NCBI GenBank assembly: GCA_029245395.1
Contig: JAQWPL010000033.1
Span: 219,147-283,146, forward strand
Length of the DNA stretch: 64,000 nt
Origin: Gammaproteobacteria bacterium
GTDB lineage: Bacteria > Pseudomonadota > Gammaproteobacteria > Pseudomonadales > Pseudohongiellaceae
Direction: 5' to 3'
In this document: positions 44,422 through 53,766 of the stretch, piece by piece
Layout of the letters: the number at the start of each line of letters is the position of its first letter
How positions within the stretch are numbered: position 1 is the stretch's first letter
Program-made: the position numbers and the translations under genes
Notes under the pieces: generated by a model
What the model was told of the DNA's origin: nothing
The model's input: only the letters and a program-made list of their open reading frames with translations
Databases searched by the model: none

Positions 44422-46209
44422 TTAATCATCCAGCGCAAATACCCATAGCACACCACCCTGTGGCACGATGGTGGTACGTCCCTGCAAGGAATCCAGGCGC
44501 CGCTGCATGCCTGCCGCATCGATACCCCAACCTGACTGCACGGCAATATATTGCTTGCCGTTTACGGCAAAGGAAGTAGGTACACCAGTGATACCGGAAT
44601 TTAATCGTTGCTCCCACACCAATTCACCAGTACTGGCATTATGGGCGCGAAAAAAGCGGTCAGCGGTGCCGCCTGAGAAAATCAGGTTGCCGGCGGTGGC
44701 CAGGATGGGGCCCCAATTCGCCAGTTCGAATTCTTTTGTCCATACCTCTTCCCCAGTGTTGACATTCCAGGCCTGAATTTCCCCGATATGATCAGCGCCT
44801 TCGATAATACTCGCACTGGAATTGGTAGTGCCGGTAAAGCCCTGTCCGGGTCGATATTCCACGTCTGTGCCTTCCCAGGAAGAGCAGTAATTATCATTGG
44901 CTGGTATGTAGAGCAGACCAGTTTGTGGACTGTAGGCTGCCGGTACCCAGTTCTTACCGCCGGATAAAGAAGGACAGTAGGAAGCCACTTTGCCCAGTCC
45001 GGGTTTGTGTGCCATGTCATAGGTGGGCCGACCGGTTTCAGGATCTATTGAAGTGAAGACATCCTGGTATACATAAGGCTCAGCATCGATAAAGTTGATG
45101 CCCTCCGCGGTACGTTCCAGTACCCACAGGTAGCCGTTGCGACCAGGGTGGACCAGGGCTTTGAAGGTCCGCCCTTCCCGTTCCACATCCATCAGGATCG
45201 GCGTGGAAACTTCATCCCAGTCCCAGGATCCATTCCAATGATACTGGTGATAGCCCTGCAACTCACCGGTATCCATATCAAGCGCAATGACGGCATTGGC
45301 ATAAAGATTGTCGCCAGGCCTTGCGTCACCGGCCCAGGGACCGGCATTACCAATGCCCCAAAATGACATATTCAATTCCGGATCATAGTTACCGGTAACC
45401 CAGACGGAAGCGCCGCCGGTCTGCCAGCCATCTTCAGGCCAGGTGTCGTTGCCGAATTCTCCCGGACCTGGAATAGTATAAGTCTTCCAAAGTTCTTCAC
45501 CAGACTCTGCATCTAGTGCAGTAATAAAACCGCGAATACCTCGCTCTCCGCCGGACACTCCCACCAGGATTTTGCCCTCAACCGGTAATGGCGCCAGAGT
45601 CATGTAATAACCATTGCGATAATCTGCTACCGGCTGCTCCCAGATCACTTCACCGCTGCGCGCATCAAGCGCCACCACGTTGGCATCTGAGGTAGCCATA
45701 TAAACCTTGTCGCCATACGGTGCTACACCGCGATTTGTCGGGTGAATAAGACTGATATCAAAGGGCATTTGCCGTGCGTATTCCCACAACCCGTCACCGC
45801 TGTCGGCATCTAGGGCAATAACATGGTTCAGGGGAGTAGTAATGAACATAATGCCGTCATTAACAATAGGCGGCGATTGATGCCCCTCTGTCAGACCAGT
45901 TGAAATAGACCAGACTGCTTCAAGGTTAGAAACATTCCCGACATTGATCTGCTCCAGCGGAGAATAACCCTGGCCGTCATAGGTACGGCGAAACATAAGC
46001 CAGTTTTCCGGTTCCGGATTGAGCAAACGATCATCGGTGACGGCAGCGTAGGCAGAAATATCGGCCGGCTGTGACGGTGCTCTGATCCGGGGCGTGTCTG
46101 CAACTGACTGTTGTGTTGCAGCTGGCTGTTGTTCTTCACAGGCGGCAAGCGCTAGGAGGTAAGCTACAAGCAATACGCCTTTTTCAATTAGTGTAATTGT
46201 TATTTTCAT
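44422..46209 (-). CDS. PQQ-dependent alcohol dehydrogenase, lipoprotein, DxD type
   Basis: Methanol/ethanol-dehydrogenase-family quinoprotein of eight propeller blades with W-motif repeats such as VIALDADSGDGLWEYA and VVALDARSGEVIWEQP. The signal ends in a lipobox LAAC with C24, so it should be membrane-anchored on the periplasmic side. The catalytic block GSWDWDEVSTP has D330-x-D332, the second Asp being the mark of lanthanide-dependent members. The vicinal CC pair that precedes NRG in methanol dehydrogenases is missing (SLIHPTNRG). The alcohol is unknown. A Rieske protein gene lies upstream on the same strand. Confidence 0.88.
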   Translation of the reverse strand: MKITITLIEKGVLLVAYLLALAACEEQQPAATQQSVADTPRIRAPSQPADISAYAAVTDDRLLNPEPENWLMFRRTYDGQGYSPLEQINVGNVSNLEAVWSISTGLTEGHQSPPIVNDGIMFITTPLNHVIALDADSGDGLWEYARQMPFDISLIHPTNRGVAPYGDKVYMATSDANVVALDARSGEVIWEQPVADYRNGYYMTLAPLPVEGKILVGVSGGERGIRGFITALDAESGEELWKTYTIPGPGEFGNDTWPEDGWQTGGASVWVTGNYDPELNMSFWGIGNAGPWAGDARPGDNLYANAVIALDMDTGELQGYHQYHWNGSWDWDEVSTPILMDVEREGRTFKALVHPGRNGYLWVLERTAEGINFIDAEPYVYQDVFTSIDPETGRPTYDMAHKPGLGKVASYCPSLSGGKNWVPAAYSPQTGLLYIPANDNYCSSWEGTDVEYRPGQGFTGTTNSSASIIEGADHIGEIQAWNVNTGEEVWTKEFELANWGPILATAGNLIFSGGTADRFFRAHNASTGELVWEQRLNSGITGVPTSFAVNGKQYIAVQSGWGIDAAGMQRRLDSLQGRTTIVPQGGVLWVFALDD

Positions 46210-46263
46210 TTTGAATTCCCCTCATTAAATTTTTACGAAGCTCTTAATACCTAACGGTGATAA

Positions 46264-46866
46264 TCAAATACCGAATGGTGACAATCCCGGTTGCGGGAAT
46301 CCCACCCTGCCTTCGAATTCTCCAGCCACGCCCACATGGCCATCCACGTCCTTTAATGGTAAAGCAGCCAGTTGCCAGGGTGCCGGACCTCCCACAACCC
46401 GCGCCCCATCGGCGGGATCAAACTGTGATTCATGACAGGGGCACTGGAAACGCAGAAACTCATCGTTCCAGTCCGTAACATCGCAACCAGTGTGACTGCA
46501 TACTCCAGAATAAGCTACCAGACCATTGATGCTACGTACCGCTGTTTCATCAGAGAGTCGATCTGGACCAACTCTGACCAGCACCACCTGATTCAAACGT
46601 GTCCCGTTTCGAAGAATGCCGCTTACCGGGTCCATAGCCCAGGCAAATATTTGTTTGCTGTCGGTATCCAATTCATCAATGCCAATCACATTGCCGGCCT
46701 CATCCCCATAGGAATGTACCAGCACATCGTTTGCCTGAGGGGGTGTCAGTGTCTCGGGGTCCGGAACTTGTGCTCCAGCCAAACCAGGGACTACCGCACT
46801 AGCAGCACATATTCCTTCAAGCACAGTTCGGCGTTTAATCCTGCCTTTTAGTTGCTTATTGCTCAA
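46264..46866 (-). CDS. Exported Rieske iron-sulfur protein
   Basis: A Tat-type N-terminus (RRTVLEG followed by a hydrophobic stretch) leads to a Rieske 2Fe-2S domain with CSHTGC and CPCHESQFD, of the high-potential cytochrome bc1/arsenite-oxidase-small-subunit style. It starts at a TTG preceded by GGGAG. No other bc1 genes are here. It lies 54 bp upstream of the PQQ dehydrogenase in the same direction, so a role as an electron carrier for it is plausible but inferred. Confidence 0.85.
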   Translation of the reverse strand: MSNKQLKGRIKRRTVLEGICAASAVVPGLAGAQVPDPETLTPPQANDVLVHSYGDEAGNVIGIDELDTDSKQIFAWAMDPVSGILRNGTRLNQVVLVRVGPDRLSDETAVRSINGLVAYSGVCSHTGCDVTDWNDEFLRFQCPCHESQFDPADGARVVGGPAPWQLAALPLKDVDGHVGVAGEFEGRVGFPQPGLSPFGI

Positions 46867-47037
46867 TCTTTACTCCCTGGTTTTTAATCAGTACCTCTAT
46901 AATAACCAGAAGCATAAAATAAATCGTTGGCTGAGTCATATAAGTATTGGTCTTCTGCCTGCATCAGGTTTTCCGGTACAATGAACTAAGAAACCTGACT
47001 ATCCAGTTTTTTTGCAAACCAACCCAGGAATTTAACT

Positions 47038-48594
47038 ATGGCTTCAGGCATCGATATTCCAGTCCTGGTAGTCGGCGGTGGAGCCTCAGGGACTATGCTG
47101 TCACTACAGTTATCCCGCTATGGTACGGATTTTCGTACTATTGACCGTCTCCCGGCACCATCACCCACGTCCAGAGCAATTACTGTGCATTCTCGCATGC
47201 TGGAAATTTTTGAATTGCTGGACAAGGATCTGGCCGCACAATTTATTGATCGTGGCATTCCAGACAAAGGCTATGATTTGCACTATGTCCGTGATGGCAA
47301 ACGCCATGTGGTTGAGATGGGGATTGATTTCACCACCACTGACTGCCGCTATCCTTTTCTCCTAATTCACCGCCAGGATGAAACAGAGAAAGCCTTGAGA
47401 GACTACTGGAAGCAGAAATACAACGGGGAAGCGCAGTGGGGCAAGAAACTCGTTAGTGTTGAACAGGATGGCGATTGCGTCAGTTCAGTCATAGAGGATA
47501 CGCAAACAGGCGCACAGGAAACTATTCGTTCAACCTATGTGATTGCCTGTGACGGCATCAATTCCCAGGTCCGTCGATGCCTGGATGTGGAGCAAGATGA
47601 AAGTAATTACCAGGGCACAGTACTGCAGAACCTGGATATCCGGCTTAACAATTTTCCAGATGCCAAAGACCACATACATTATTGTGCCGGTACCGACCAC
47701 TTCATGATGGTGGCCTATCTGCCAGGTGACTTTTATCGTCTGTTAGTCAGTGACCGAGGTGAAGCTGCAGATCCTGATGCAACACCGGAAGAAAACATCC
47801 AGAAACTCATGGACCTGCATTTTGATGGTGTGAGCATGGGAGAAAGAGTCTGGCATTCCAAGTGGGAAAGCTGGGTGCGCCTGGCGAAAACATACCGGGA
47901 GAACAATGTTTTCCTCGTTGGAGATTCCGCTCACGTGCATTCCACGACCGGTGGCCAGGGCGTGAATTGTTGTATTCAGGATGCCTGGAATCTGGGTTGG
48001 AAGCTGGGCATGGTTGAGAGCGGACTAGCCAATGTCAGTTTGCTTGAATCCTACGAGGCCGAACGCAGGCCAATAGCTGAGCAAGTCATCTGGGCAGCCT
48101 CTTCACTGCATGAGACTTTCATGGGTCATGGCAAGGATATTTCAGAGCGCGGTGAGCAAATGGAAGACCCTGCTTATCTGGAAAAAGTAGTGGGCTGTTG
48201 TTCGGGAATCTCCTACACCTATCGGGATACTATTCAACAGTATCCAGAACTGGAGGCGCTTCAAGGTCCTGCTATTGGAGACAGGGCACCGGATGCTGAC
48301 CTAGAAAACGGGCAATCTTTGTTTCGCCTTCTGGGAGATACCCGCTTTACTCTTCTGGCAAGCGGCCTGAACGATGAGCAGTCAGAAATGGTGGCTGCTT
48401 TGGCCGAAAACTATCCAAAAATACTCAAGTTGGAAGTTTTGGATAATTCTCCAGCGTTTAATGCGCGCTACCAAACTGAAGGCAAACCTGTGCTTTTCCT
48501 TGTGCGCCCTGATGGGTATATCGGATTTCGCTGCCTGGCTAACGAAACAGATGCGCTGGAAAATTTCCTGTCTGAATTAGTCCGCCCAAATTGA
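47038..48594 (+). CDS. FAD-dependent aromatic monooxygenase
   Basis: Group A flavin hydroxylase related to PheA/TfdB/MhpA. The FAD dinucleotide fold VLVVGGGASGTML is at the start, the VIACDGINSQVRR block is central, and NNVFLVGDSAHVHSTTGGQGVNCCIQDAWNLGWKL binds the flavin. The C-terminus (RAPDADLENGQSLFRLL ...) is the thioredoxin-like domain of phenol hydroxylases. The substrate is probably a phenolic ring, which could pair with the Rieske oxygenase 12 kb away; this is inference. Confidence 0.88.
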   Translation: MASGIDIPVLVVGGGASGTMLSLQLSRYGTDFRTIDRLPAPSPTSRAITVHSRMLEIFELLDKDLAAQFIDRGIPDKGYDLHYVRDGKRHVVEMGIDFTTTDCRYPFLLIHRQDETEKALRDYWKQKYNGEAQWGKKLVSVEQDGDCVSSVIEDTQTGAQETIRSTYVIACDGINSQVRRCLDVEQDESNYQGTVLQNLDIRLNNFPDAKDHIHYCAGTDHFMMVAYLPGDFYRLLVSDRGEAADPDATPEENIQKLMDLHFDGVSMGERVWHSKWESWVRLAKTYRENNVFLVGDSAHVHSTTGGQGVNCCIQDAWNLGWKLGMVESGLANVSLLESYEAERRPIAEQVIWAASSLHETFMGHGKDISERGEQMEDPAYLEKVVGCCSGISYTYRDTIQQYPELEALQGPAIGDRAPDADLENGQSLFRLLGDTRFTLLASGLNDEQSEMVAALAENYPKILKLEVLDNSPAFNARYQTEGKPVLFLVRPDGYIGFRCLANETDALENFLSELVRPN

Positions 48595-48703
48595 ACCAAC
48601 TAATCAGGAAATGATAATAACCGGTAGAGGCGGCCGACTGGTCGCCCTTAATCATTTAACTTTTCACAAATGTCCAAGCCTGCACTCAAACCATCAGTTT
48701 TCC

Positions 48704-48743
48704 TCTTGTATCCAGTATCTTGTATCCGCTTCTTCTTGTATCC
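48704..48743. repeat. Heptamer series between convergent monooxygenase and PQQ gene
   Basis: CTTGTAT, CCAGTAT, CTTGTAT, then after a short break TCTTGTATCC. It ends 6 nt before the stop codon of the PQQ gene (48749, minus strand). Another imperfect hairpin (GGCGGCC...GGTCGCC, about 48629-48646) lies nearer the monooxygenase. Confidence 0.7.
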
Positions 48744-48748
48744 GGTTG

Positions 48749-50698
48749 TTATTCCCCGCCTGATTCTGGCAACGCATACGCCACCAACTGGGCGGCTATT
48801 CTCTCCCCTGCATTAGCTGTAAAAAATGCGATGTATTGCCTGCCATTGACCATGTAAGTCATGGGAGAGCCCTGTTGCGGACCCACAGGTATTTCTATCC
48901 GCGCGATTTCATCACCGGTGGCCTTGTCGTAGGCATGGAAAAGAGGTCGGCCATTGCCCCCTTCCCCCGCGATCAGCAAGGTACTGGTCACCAGCAATCC
49001 TGCCCGTGAATTAATACCGGTTGGTGCAATTTCCACCCCTTCGAGCAACGGATGGTTGGCAATTTCTTCCGGCGTATCCCCCAGCGGTATCTGCCAGGCA
49101 ATTTCACCCTGGTTCATGTCATATGCCGTAATTCGTCCATAAGGTGGCTTCATAATAGGCAGGCCATCCAAATTTGGTAGTGGCAGTGAGCCCCCCATGT
49201 TGTAAAGGGCATTGGTGGTACCAAAACCAGGCGGCTGCAGACCGATCACGGAAGGCGCCGTATTGGAACCAATATAGACATAGTTGGTTTCAGGATCTGC
49301 AGCACCCCCTTCCCAGTTGGCACCGCCGCCAAGCCCTGGCACTACAATCATGCCGCGTGAGCCGTCTTCGGCATTACTCAGTGAAGGTGGTGTATATATA
49401 GGGCCAATGCGGTGTTGGCTGACAGCTTCGATTGCTGCCTGGCGTAAGGCCGGTGTGAAATCAATCAGGTCATCATTACTAATCCCCTGCACATCAAAGG
49501 GGGGCGGCTTGGTGGGAAAAGGCTGGGTGGGTGAAGTCCATTCACCGGGCACATCCGACTCTGGCACAGGCCGTTCTTCCATGGGCCAGACTGGTTCACC
49601 CGTTTCCCGGTTAAAGGCATAGGCAAAAGCCTGTTTGGTGAACTGGATGACAGCCTTGATTTCCTCCCCATCCACGTTCAGGTCGAGCAGGATAGGATGA
49701 GGTGGCATGTCATAATCCCAGATATCGTGGTGCACCAACTGCTGGTACCAGAGCATTTGTCCCGATGCGGCATCCAGAGCCACCAGGGAGCTGGAATACA
49801 GATTGTTGCCTGGCCTATGGCCACCATAGACATCGTTGGTTGCTGCTTCTATAGGCAAGTAAACAATGCCTAGCTCAGGATCACCGGCACTTAAGCCCCA
49901 GATTCCGGCATTGCCAACCCGCTCAGCCGATCCATCCAGCCAGGTTTCATAGCCGGGCTCACCTTGTCGGGGAATGGTGTGGAATACCCAGTTACGCTCC
50001 CCGGTTCTGGCATTAATGGCCATAATGTCGGCCTTGACGTTACCAATATTGGCGCGCCCTCCCGGGCGCAATGCCGGACCAATCACTACGCTGTCGCCGA
50101 TAATAGTTGGAGGTGACGAATTACCGATAGCTCCGATCAAAGGTGGGTGATCGTAATCCAGGTCAAGTTGGGTAAATAAATCCACCACACCCTCATTGCC
50201 AAATTCAGAAACCGGCTGGCCGGTCTTTGCATCAAGAGCTACCAGTTGAAAACCAGGAGTAATTACAAAAATACGGCTGTCCTGGCCATCACTCCACCAG
50301 GAAACCCCGCGGCCGGAATTACGCCTTGGTGCCTGTTCCCAGCGCTCACCTTCATCCAAGCGCCAGGTCCATCGTGTGTAACCAGTGTCAGCATCCACGG
50401 CAATGACATTTCGGCGGTTGCCTGCCGTGAAATACATAACACCATCTACCATCAATGGTGTACTAATATTGCGGTAATCCGTTTCCGGGAAATTATCTGC
50501 CTTCCAGGTCCATGCCACTTCGAGTTGACTGACGTTATCACGGTTAATCTGACTCAAAGGAGAATAACGTGTACCCCCCCGGTCGCCGCCGTAAGAAATC
50601 CATTCCTCTCCTCCAGTGCCATACTGGGCCTGAACAAACGAAGTACTTGCGCCAAGAAAAATCACAGCTGAGTAGCACACGCTTTGTAATAATTTCAT
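48749..50698 (-). CDS. PQQ-binding dehydrogenase, soluble glucose/alcohol-type quinoprotein
   Basis: A 649-residue exported protein (signal ending in FVQAQ) with W-motif propeller repeats and the block LVHHDIWDYDMPPHPILLDL, closest to the membrane glucose/quinate-dehydrogenase branch lacking the membrane anchor. It begins EWISYGGDRGGTRYSPLSQINRDNV, typical of that branch. It probably oxidises a sugar or alcohol in the periplasm and passes electrons on. The Asp-x-Asp here is shared with calcium-type glucose dehydrogenases and is not evidence for lanthanide. Confidence 0.85.
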   Translation of the reverse strand: MKLLQSVCYSAVIFLGASTSFVQAQYGTGGEEWISYGGDRGGTRYSPLSQINRDNVSQLEVAWTWKADNFPETDYRNISTPLMVDGVMYFTAGNRRNVIAVDADTGYTRWTWRLDEGERWEQAPRRNSGRGVSWWSDGQDSRIFVITPGFQLVALDAKTGQPVSEFGNEGVVDLFTQLDLDYDHPPLIGAIGNSSPPTIIGDSVVIGPALRPGGRANIGNVKADIMAINARTGERNWVFHTIPRQGEPGYETWLDGSAERVGNAGIWGLSAGDPELGIVYLPIEAATNDVYGGHRPGNNLYSSSLVALDAASGQMLWYQQLVHHDIWDYDMPPHPILLDLNVDGEEIKAVIQFTKQAFAYAFNRETGEPVWPMEERPVPESDVPGEWTSPTQPFPTKPPPFDVQGISNDDLIDFTPALRQAAIEAVSQHRIGPIYTPPSLSNAEDGSRGMIVVPGLGGGANWEGGAADPETNYVYIGSNTAPSVIGLQPPGFGTTNALYNMGGSLPLPNLDGLPIMKPPYGRITAYDMNQGEIAWQIPLGDTPEEIANHPLLEGVEIAPTGINSRAGLLVTSTLLIAGEGGNGRPLFHAYDKATGDEIARIEIPVGPQQGSPMTYMVNGRQYIAFFTANAGERIAAQLVAYALPESGGE

Positions 50699-50862
50699 GA
50701 TGAATCCCTCACGGTGTCTTGTTATGCCTTAAGGATAAGCCTGCGACCCTGCAGGGAGCAAGGGTCATGTCACTGAAAAGAGGGAAAAGACAGTTGAAGA
50801 AGGTGGGAATGATGGCAGTTGTATCCCTATCTGCAACTACTGATTGTGATTTTGTTAATTTC

Positions 50863-50884
50863 AGGGCGTACAGCCGTATGCCCT
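50863..50884. repeat. Palindrome in the pyrB upstream region
   Basis: AGGGCGTAC-AGCC-GTATGCCCT makes a 9-bp stem with one G-T wobble and a 4-nt loop. It lies 65 bp before pyrB, upstream of the TATAAT, with no T-run. It may be an operator or a hairpin in a transcript coming from upstream. Confidence 0.55.
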
Positions 50885-50934
50885 AATCACCTACTATCTA
50901 TAGCTCTCAAGTATCCAGCTCACAGATTTCAGCA

Positions 50935-50940
50935 TATAAT
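50935..50940 (+). promoter_or_regulatory. -10 element close to the pyrB start
   Basis: TATAAT in ATATAATC, 9 bp before the pyrB ATG. No good -35 hexamer lies at 16-18 bp. If used, transcription would begin near 50947, only about two bases before the ATG, and there is no ribosome site, which would make pyrB leaderless. Confidence 0.45.
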
Positions 50941-50948
50941 CACCGCGT

Positions 50949-51962
50949 ATGAATTTTCTCGGCTCCCATATTTTGTCCATCAGTCAGTTTGACAAGATTG
51001 ATGTAGCAGAATTATTCAGGGTAGCTGATGAAATAGAGCCCTACGCCCAACGCAAAAAACATACCCGAGTCCTCGACGGTGCCATCCTTGGCAACCTGTT
51101 CTTCGAACCGAGCACCCGTACCCGCGTCAGTTTTGGCTGCGCCTTCAACCTGCTCGGTGGGCAAGTCAGAGAAACTACGGATATCAAAGCCTCTGCCATC
51201 ACCAAAGGGGAATCCCTGTATGACACCGCCCGTGTCATCAGTGGCTATAGCGACATTGTGGTAATGCGCCATCCTGTAGCAGGATCAGTTGAAGAATTCT
51301 CAAAAGCCAGCCGGGTCCCGGTCATTAATGCTGGCGACGGCCCTGCAGAACATCCTTCCCAGGCGCTGTTGGACCTTTATACCATCAAGAAAGAACTAAA
51401 TATCAAAGGTGAATTTGACGGCATCCGCATTGCCATGGTCGGCGATCTGAAATTTGGTAGAACTGTCCACTCTTTGTGCAAGCTGCTTAATCTGTACAAA
51501 AATATTACTTTTACCCTTATCTCTCCTGAAGAATTAAAAATGCCGGAAGACATTGTAGAAACATTACGAGAAAACGGTCATGCAGTAATCGAAACCGATG
51601 ACATGGAAAGTGGTTTGGAAAACAACGATACCGTTTACCTTACCCGCATCCAGGAAGAACGCTTTGAGGACCGCAATGAAGCCGATATATACCGAGGTCG
51701 CTTCCGACTGAATCAGGCCATATACACTAGTCACTGCAAACCAAATACCGTTATTATGCATCCCTTGCCCCGGGACTCCCGTGCTGAAGCAAATGAGCTG
51801 GATAATGATCTTAATCAGCACCCGAATCTGGCAATTTTCCGCCAGACTGATAATGGTGTACTCATCCGCATGGCTTTGTTTGTATTGACCCTGGGCGTCC
51901 AGGATGAAGTACATAAATCGGCGGTTGAGATAAACTGGTACACTGAAAAACGATTTGAATAA
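50949..51962 (+). CDS. pyrB: Aspartate carbamoyltransferase catalytic subunit
   Basis: Makes carbamoyl-aspartate, first committed step of pyrimidine synthesis. Carbamoyl-phosphate site [16 protein letters not shown], the loop VVMRHPVAGS, and HPSQALLDLYTIKKE are complete, and MHPLPRDSR is conserved near the end. At 337 residues it is somewhat longer than the 310 of E. coli. Neither pyrI nor a pyrC-like partner follows. pyrC lies 45 kb away. Confidence 0.95.
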   Translation: MNFLGSHILSISQFDKIDVAELFRVADEIEPYAQRKKHTRVLDGAILGNLFFEPSTRTRVSFGCAFNLLGGQVRETTDIKASAITKGESLYDTARVISGYSDIVVMRHPVAGSVEEFSKASRVPVINAGDGPAEHPSQALLDLYTIKKELNIKGEFDGIRIAMVGDLKFGRTVHSLCKLLNLYKNITFTLISPEELKMPEDIVETLRENGHAVIETDDMESGLENNDTVYLTRIQEERFEDRNEADIYRGRFRLNQAIYTSHCKPNTVIMHPLPRDSRAEANELDNDLNQHPNLAIFRQTDNGVLIRMALFVLTLGVQDEVHKSAVEINWYTEKRFE

Positions 51963-51996
51963 CCAACAATTTACATAGCATTAAAGGGTTCGTGTC

Positions 51997-53151
51997 ATGG
52001 AATTAAACGATCTTTTACGAATAATGATCGAAAAAGAAGGCTCCGACCTGTTTCTGACTACCGGCGCGCCGCCCAGTATGAAAGCCCATGGCAAACTGGT
52101 GCCTATGACAGATAAACCATTACCACCAGGTGCATCAAAGAAAGTTGCCTATTCAATAATGAATGACGAGCAAATAGCGGATTTTGAAAAAAGTCCTGAA
52201 ATGAACCTCGCATTATCCCTAGCAGACATTGGCCGATTCCGTGTCAATATTTTTCAACAGCGCAACGAAGTTGGAATAGTTGCTCGTAATATCGTAGCTG
52301 ACATTCCCAATTTCAAGGACTTGGGACTGCCAGAAACTCTTACCAAATTAATGATGAATAAAAACGGCCTCATCCTGTTTGTGGGTGGTACTGGTGCGGG
52401 TAAATCCACTTCCCTGGCATCACTCATTGATTACCGTAATACAAACTCTGATGGCCATATCATCACCATTGAAGATCCTGTTGAGTTTGTGCATGAGCAT
52501 AAAAAATCTATCGTCAATCAACGTGAAGTCGGCGTAGATACGGATTCATACGAAGAAGCCCTGAAAAACACATTGCGCCAGGCACCTGATGTCATTCTTA
52601 TTGGGGAGATTCGTACTCAGGAAACCATGGAGCATGCGCTAGCCTTTGCTGAAACAGGTCATCTTTGTTTATCAACTTTGCATGCCAATAATTCCAACCA
52701 GGCCCTTGACCGTATAATTAACTTTTTCCCTGAAGAAAGACATAAGCAGCTCTTCCTGGATTTGTCACTGAACCTGCGCGGTTTTATTTCACAACGCCTT
52801 GTTCCCACAGTTGATGGGAAACGTGCCGCCGCCATTGAAATTCTGCTCGGTACGCCTCGCATCCAGGACCTGATCAAAAATGGCAAGATTGAGGATATTA
52901 AAGAAGTGATGGAGAAATCCGAGCAACAGGGAATGCGCACTTTCGACTCTGCTCTTTACTATTTATACAAGGAAGGCAGAATCACCCTGGAAGAAGCATT
53001 AAAAAATGCCGACTCCAAAAACAACTTGCGTCTAAAAATCGATTTAGCTGAAAGTGAAGTCGGTGGCGAAGGGGACGATCAGGAAGGTCGTACTGGAGGA
53101 CTTTCTTTGGTTTCTGCAGATGATGGCGAAGAAGAAGACAATTTTCTTTGA
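51997..53151 (+). CDS. pilU: Type IV pilus twitching ATPase PilU
   Basis: Retraction-type hexameric ATPase. Walker A GGTGAGKST, the Asp box IITIEDPVEFVH, Walker B APDVILIGEIRTQETMEHAL, and the His box TGHLCLSTLHANN are in order. The long acidic C-terminus (GGEGDDQEGRTGG ... DDGEEEDNFL) and the 384-residue length separate PilU from PilT. It lies 34 bp behind pyrB. pilT is not next to it. The following gene is a small membrane protein with a paralogue next to another pilus-type ATPase. Confidence 0.93.
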   Translation: MELNDLLRIMIEKEGSDLFLTTGAPPSMKAHGKLVPMTDKPLPPGASKKVAYSIMNDEQIADFEKSPEMNLALSLADIGRFRVNIFQQRNEVGIVARNIVADIPNFKDLGLPETLTKLMMNKNGLILFVGGTGAGKSTSLASLIDYRNTNSDGHIITIEDPVEFVHEHKKSIVNQREVGVDTDSYEEALKNTLRQAPDVILIGEIRTQETMEHALAFAETGHLCLSTLHANNSNQALDRIINFFPEERHKQLFLDLSLNLRGFISQRLVPTVDGKRAAAIEILLGTPRIQDLIKNGKIEDIKEVMEKSEQQGMRTFDSALYYLYKEGRITLEEALKNADSKNNLRLKIDLAESEVGGEGDDQEGRTGGLSLVSADDGEEEDNFL

Positions 53152-53310
53152 TGGCCTACCAAGCTGACAGATTTCAACTAACTCTTTTTTTAATAGATCC
53201 AGATAAAGACAGGAGAATGATGTGCACAACATATTGAAATCATTGTTTATTCCTGTATTCTGCATTAGCTTTAAATTTTTGCTACCTGCTTATTCAGGAC
53301 TTTCTATTTT

Positions 53311-53619
53311 ATGAAAATGATTCTCATGGCACTAGTCGTTTTCTTGACAGTTGGCATCATACTCAGTGCCAACTTGTTGACCCAGTTCGGGATCGACAGG
53401 AATTACCTGTATATTGGAGTGGGAGCTTTGGTCATTACCGGGCTTGTCGCTTTCAGGGGAGTCGTGCTGATAATCATTGTGCTACTTATGAGCTTGATGA
53501 TAAACATGCCGCAGGAATTTCTTGATCAATACTACATCGACAAGGATGTGCTCATTGTGGTCGTTGTGTTGATGGTGGTTTTCCCATTGGTCTATAGAGA
53601 ATTTGCAGGAAAAAAATAG
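53311..53619 (+). CDS. Small membrane protein A, paralogue of the protein at 56628-56933
   Basis: A 102-residue protein with three hydrophobic segments, QFGIDRNYLYIGVGALVITG and NMPQEFLDQYYIDKDVL lying in the loops. It aligns without gaps over its length with the 101-residue protein at 56628-56933 (shared FG, Y, G, LV-RG, S, P, D-D-L and FP-V-R positions). It follows pilU on the same strand, 159 bp downstream. I do not know the family. Confidence 0.7.
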   Translation: MKMILMALVVFLTVGIILSANLLTQFGIDRNYLYIGVGALVITGLVAFRGVVLIIIVLLMSLMINMPQEFLDQYYIDKDVLIVVVVLMVVFPLVYREFAGKK

Positions 53620-53766
53620 CGTCGCCTTTTACTCTGTTAATCTTTTCATAATTCTTCATATTTACTATTTATTCACTATGGGGCTAACGATACGTCCCAT
53701 CAAGCGTCTGTCTAATAATTGTCGTAATAAGAGCCCTGTTAATAGTATTTTAAAAGAGCGCTTTTA

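Noticed and set aside
48749..50698. Lanthanide signature in the second PQQ enzyme
   Set aside because: Its WDYD block belongs to the glucose-dehydrogenase branch, where an Asp at that place goes with calcium.
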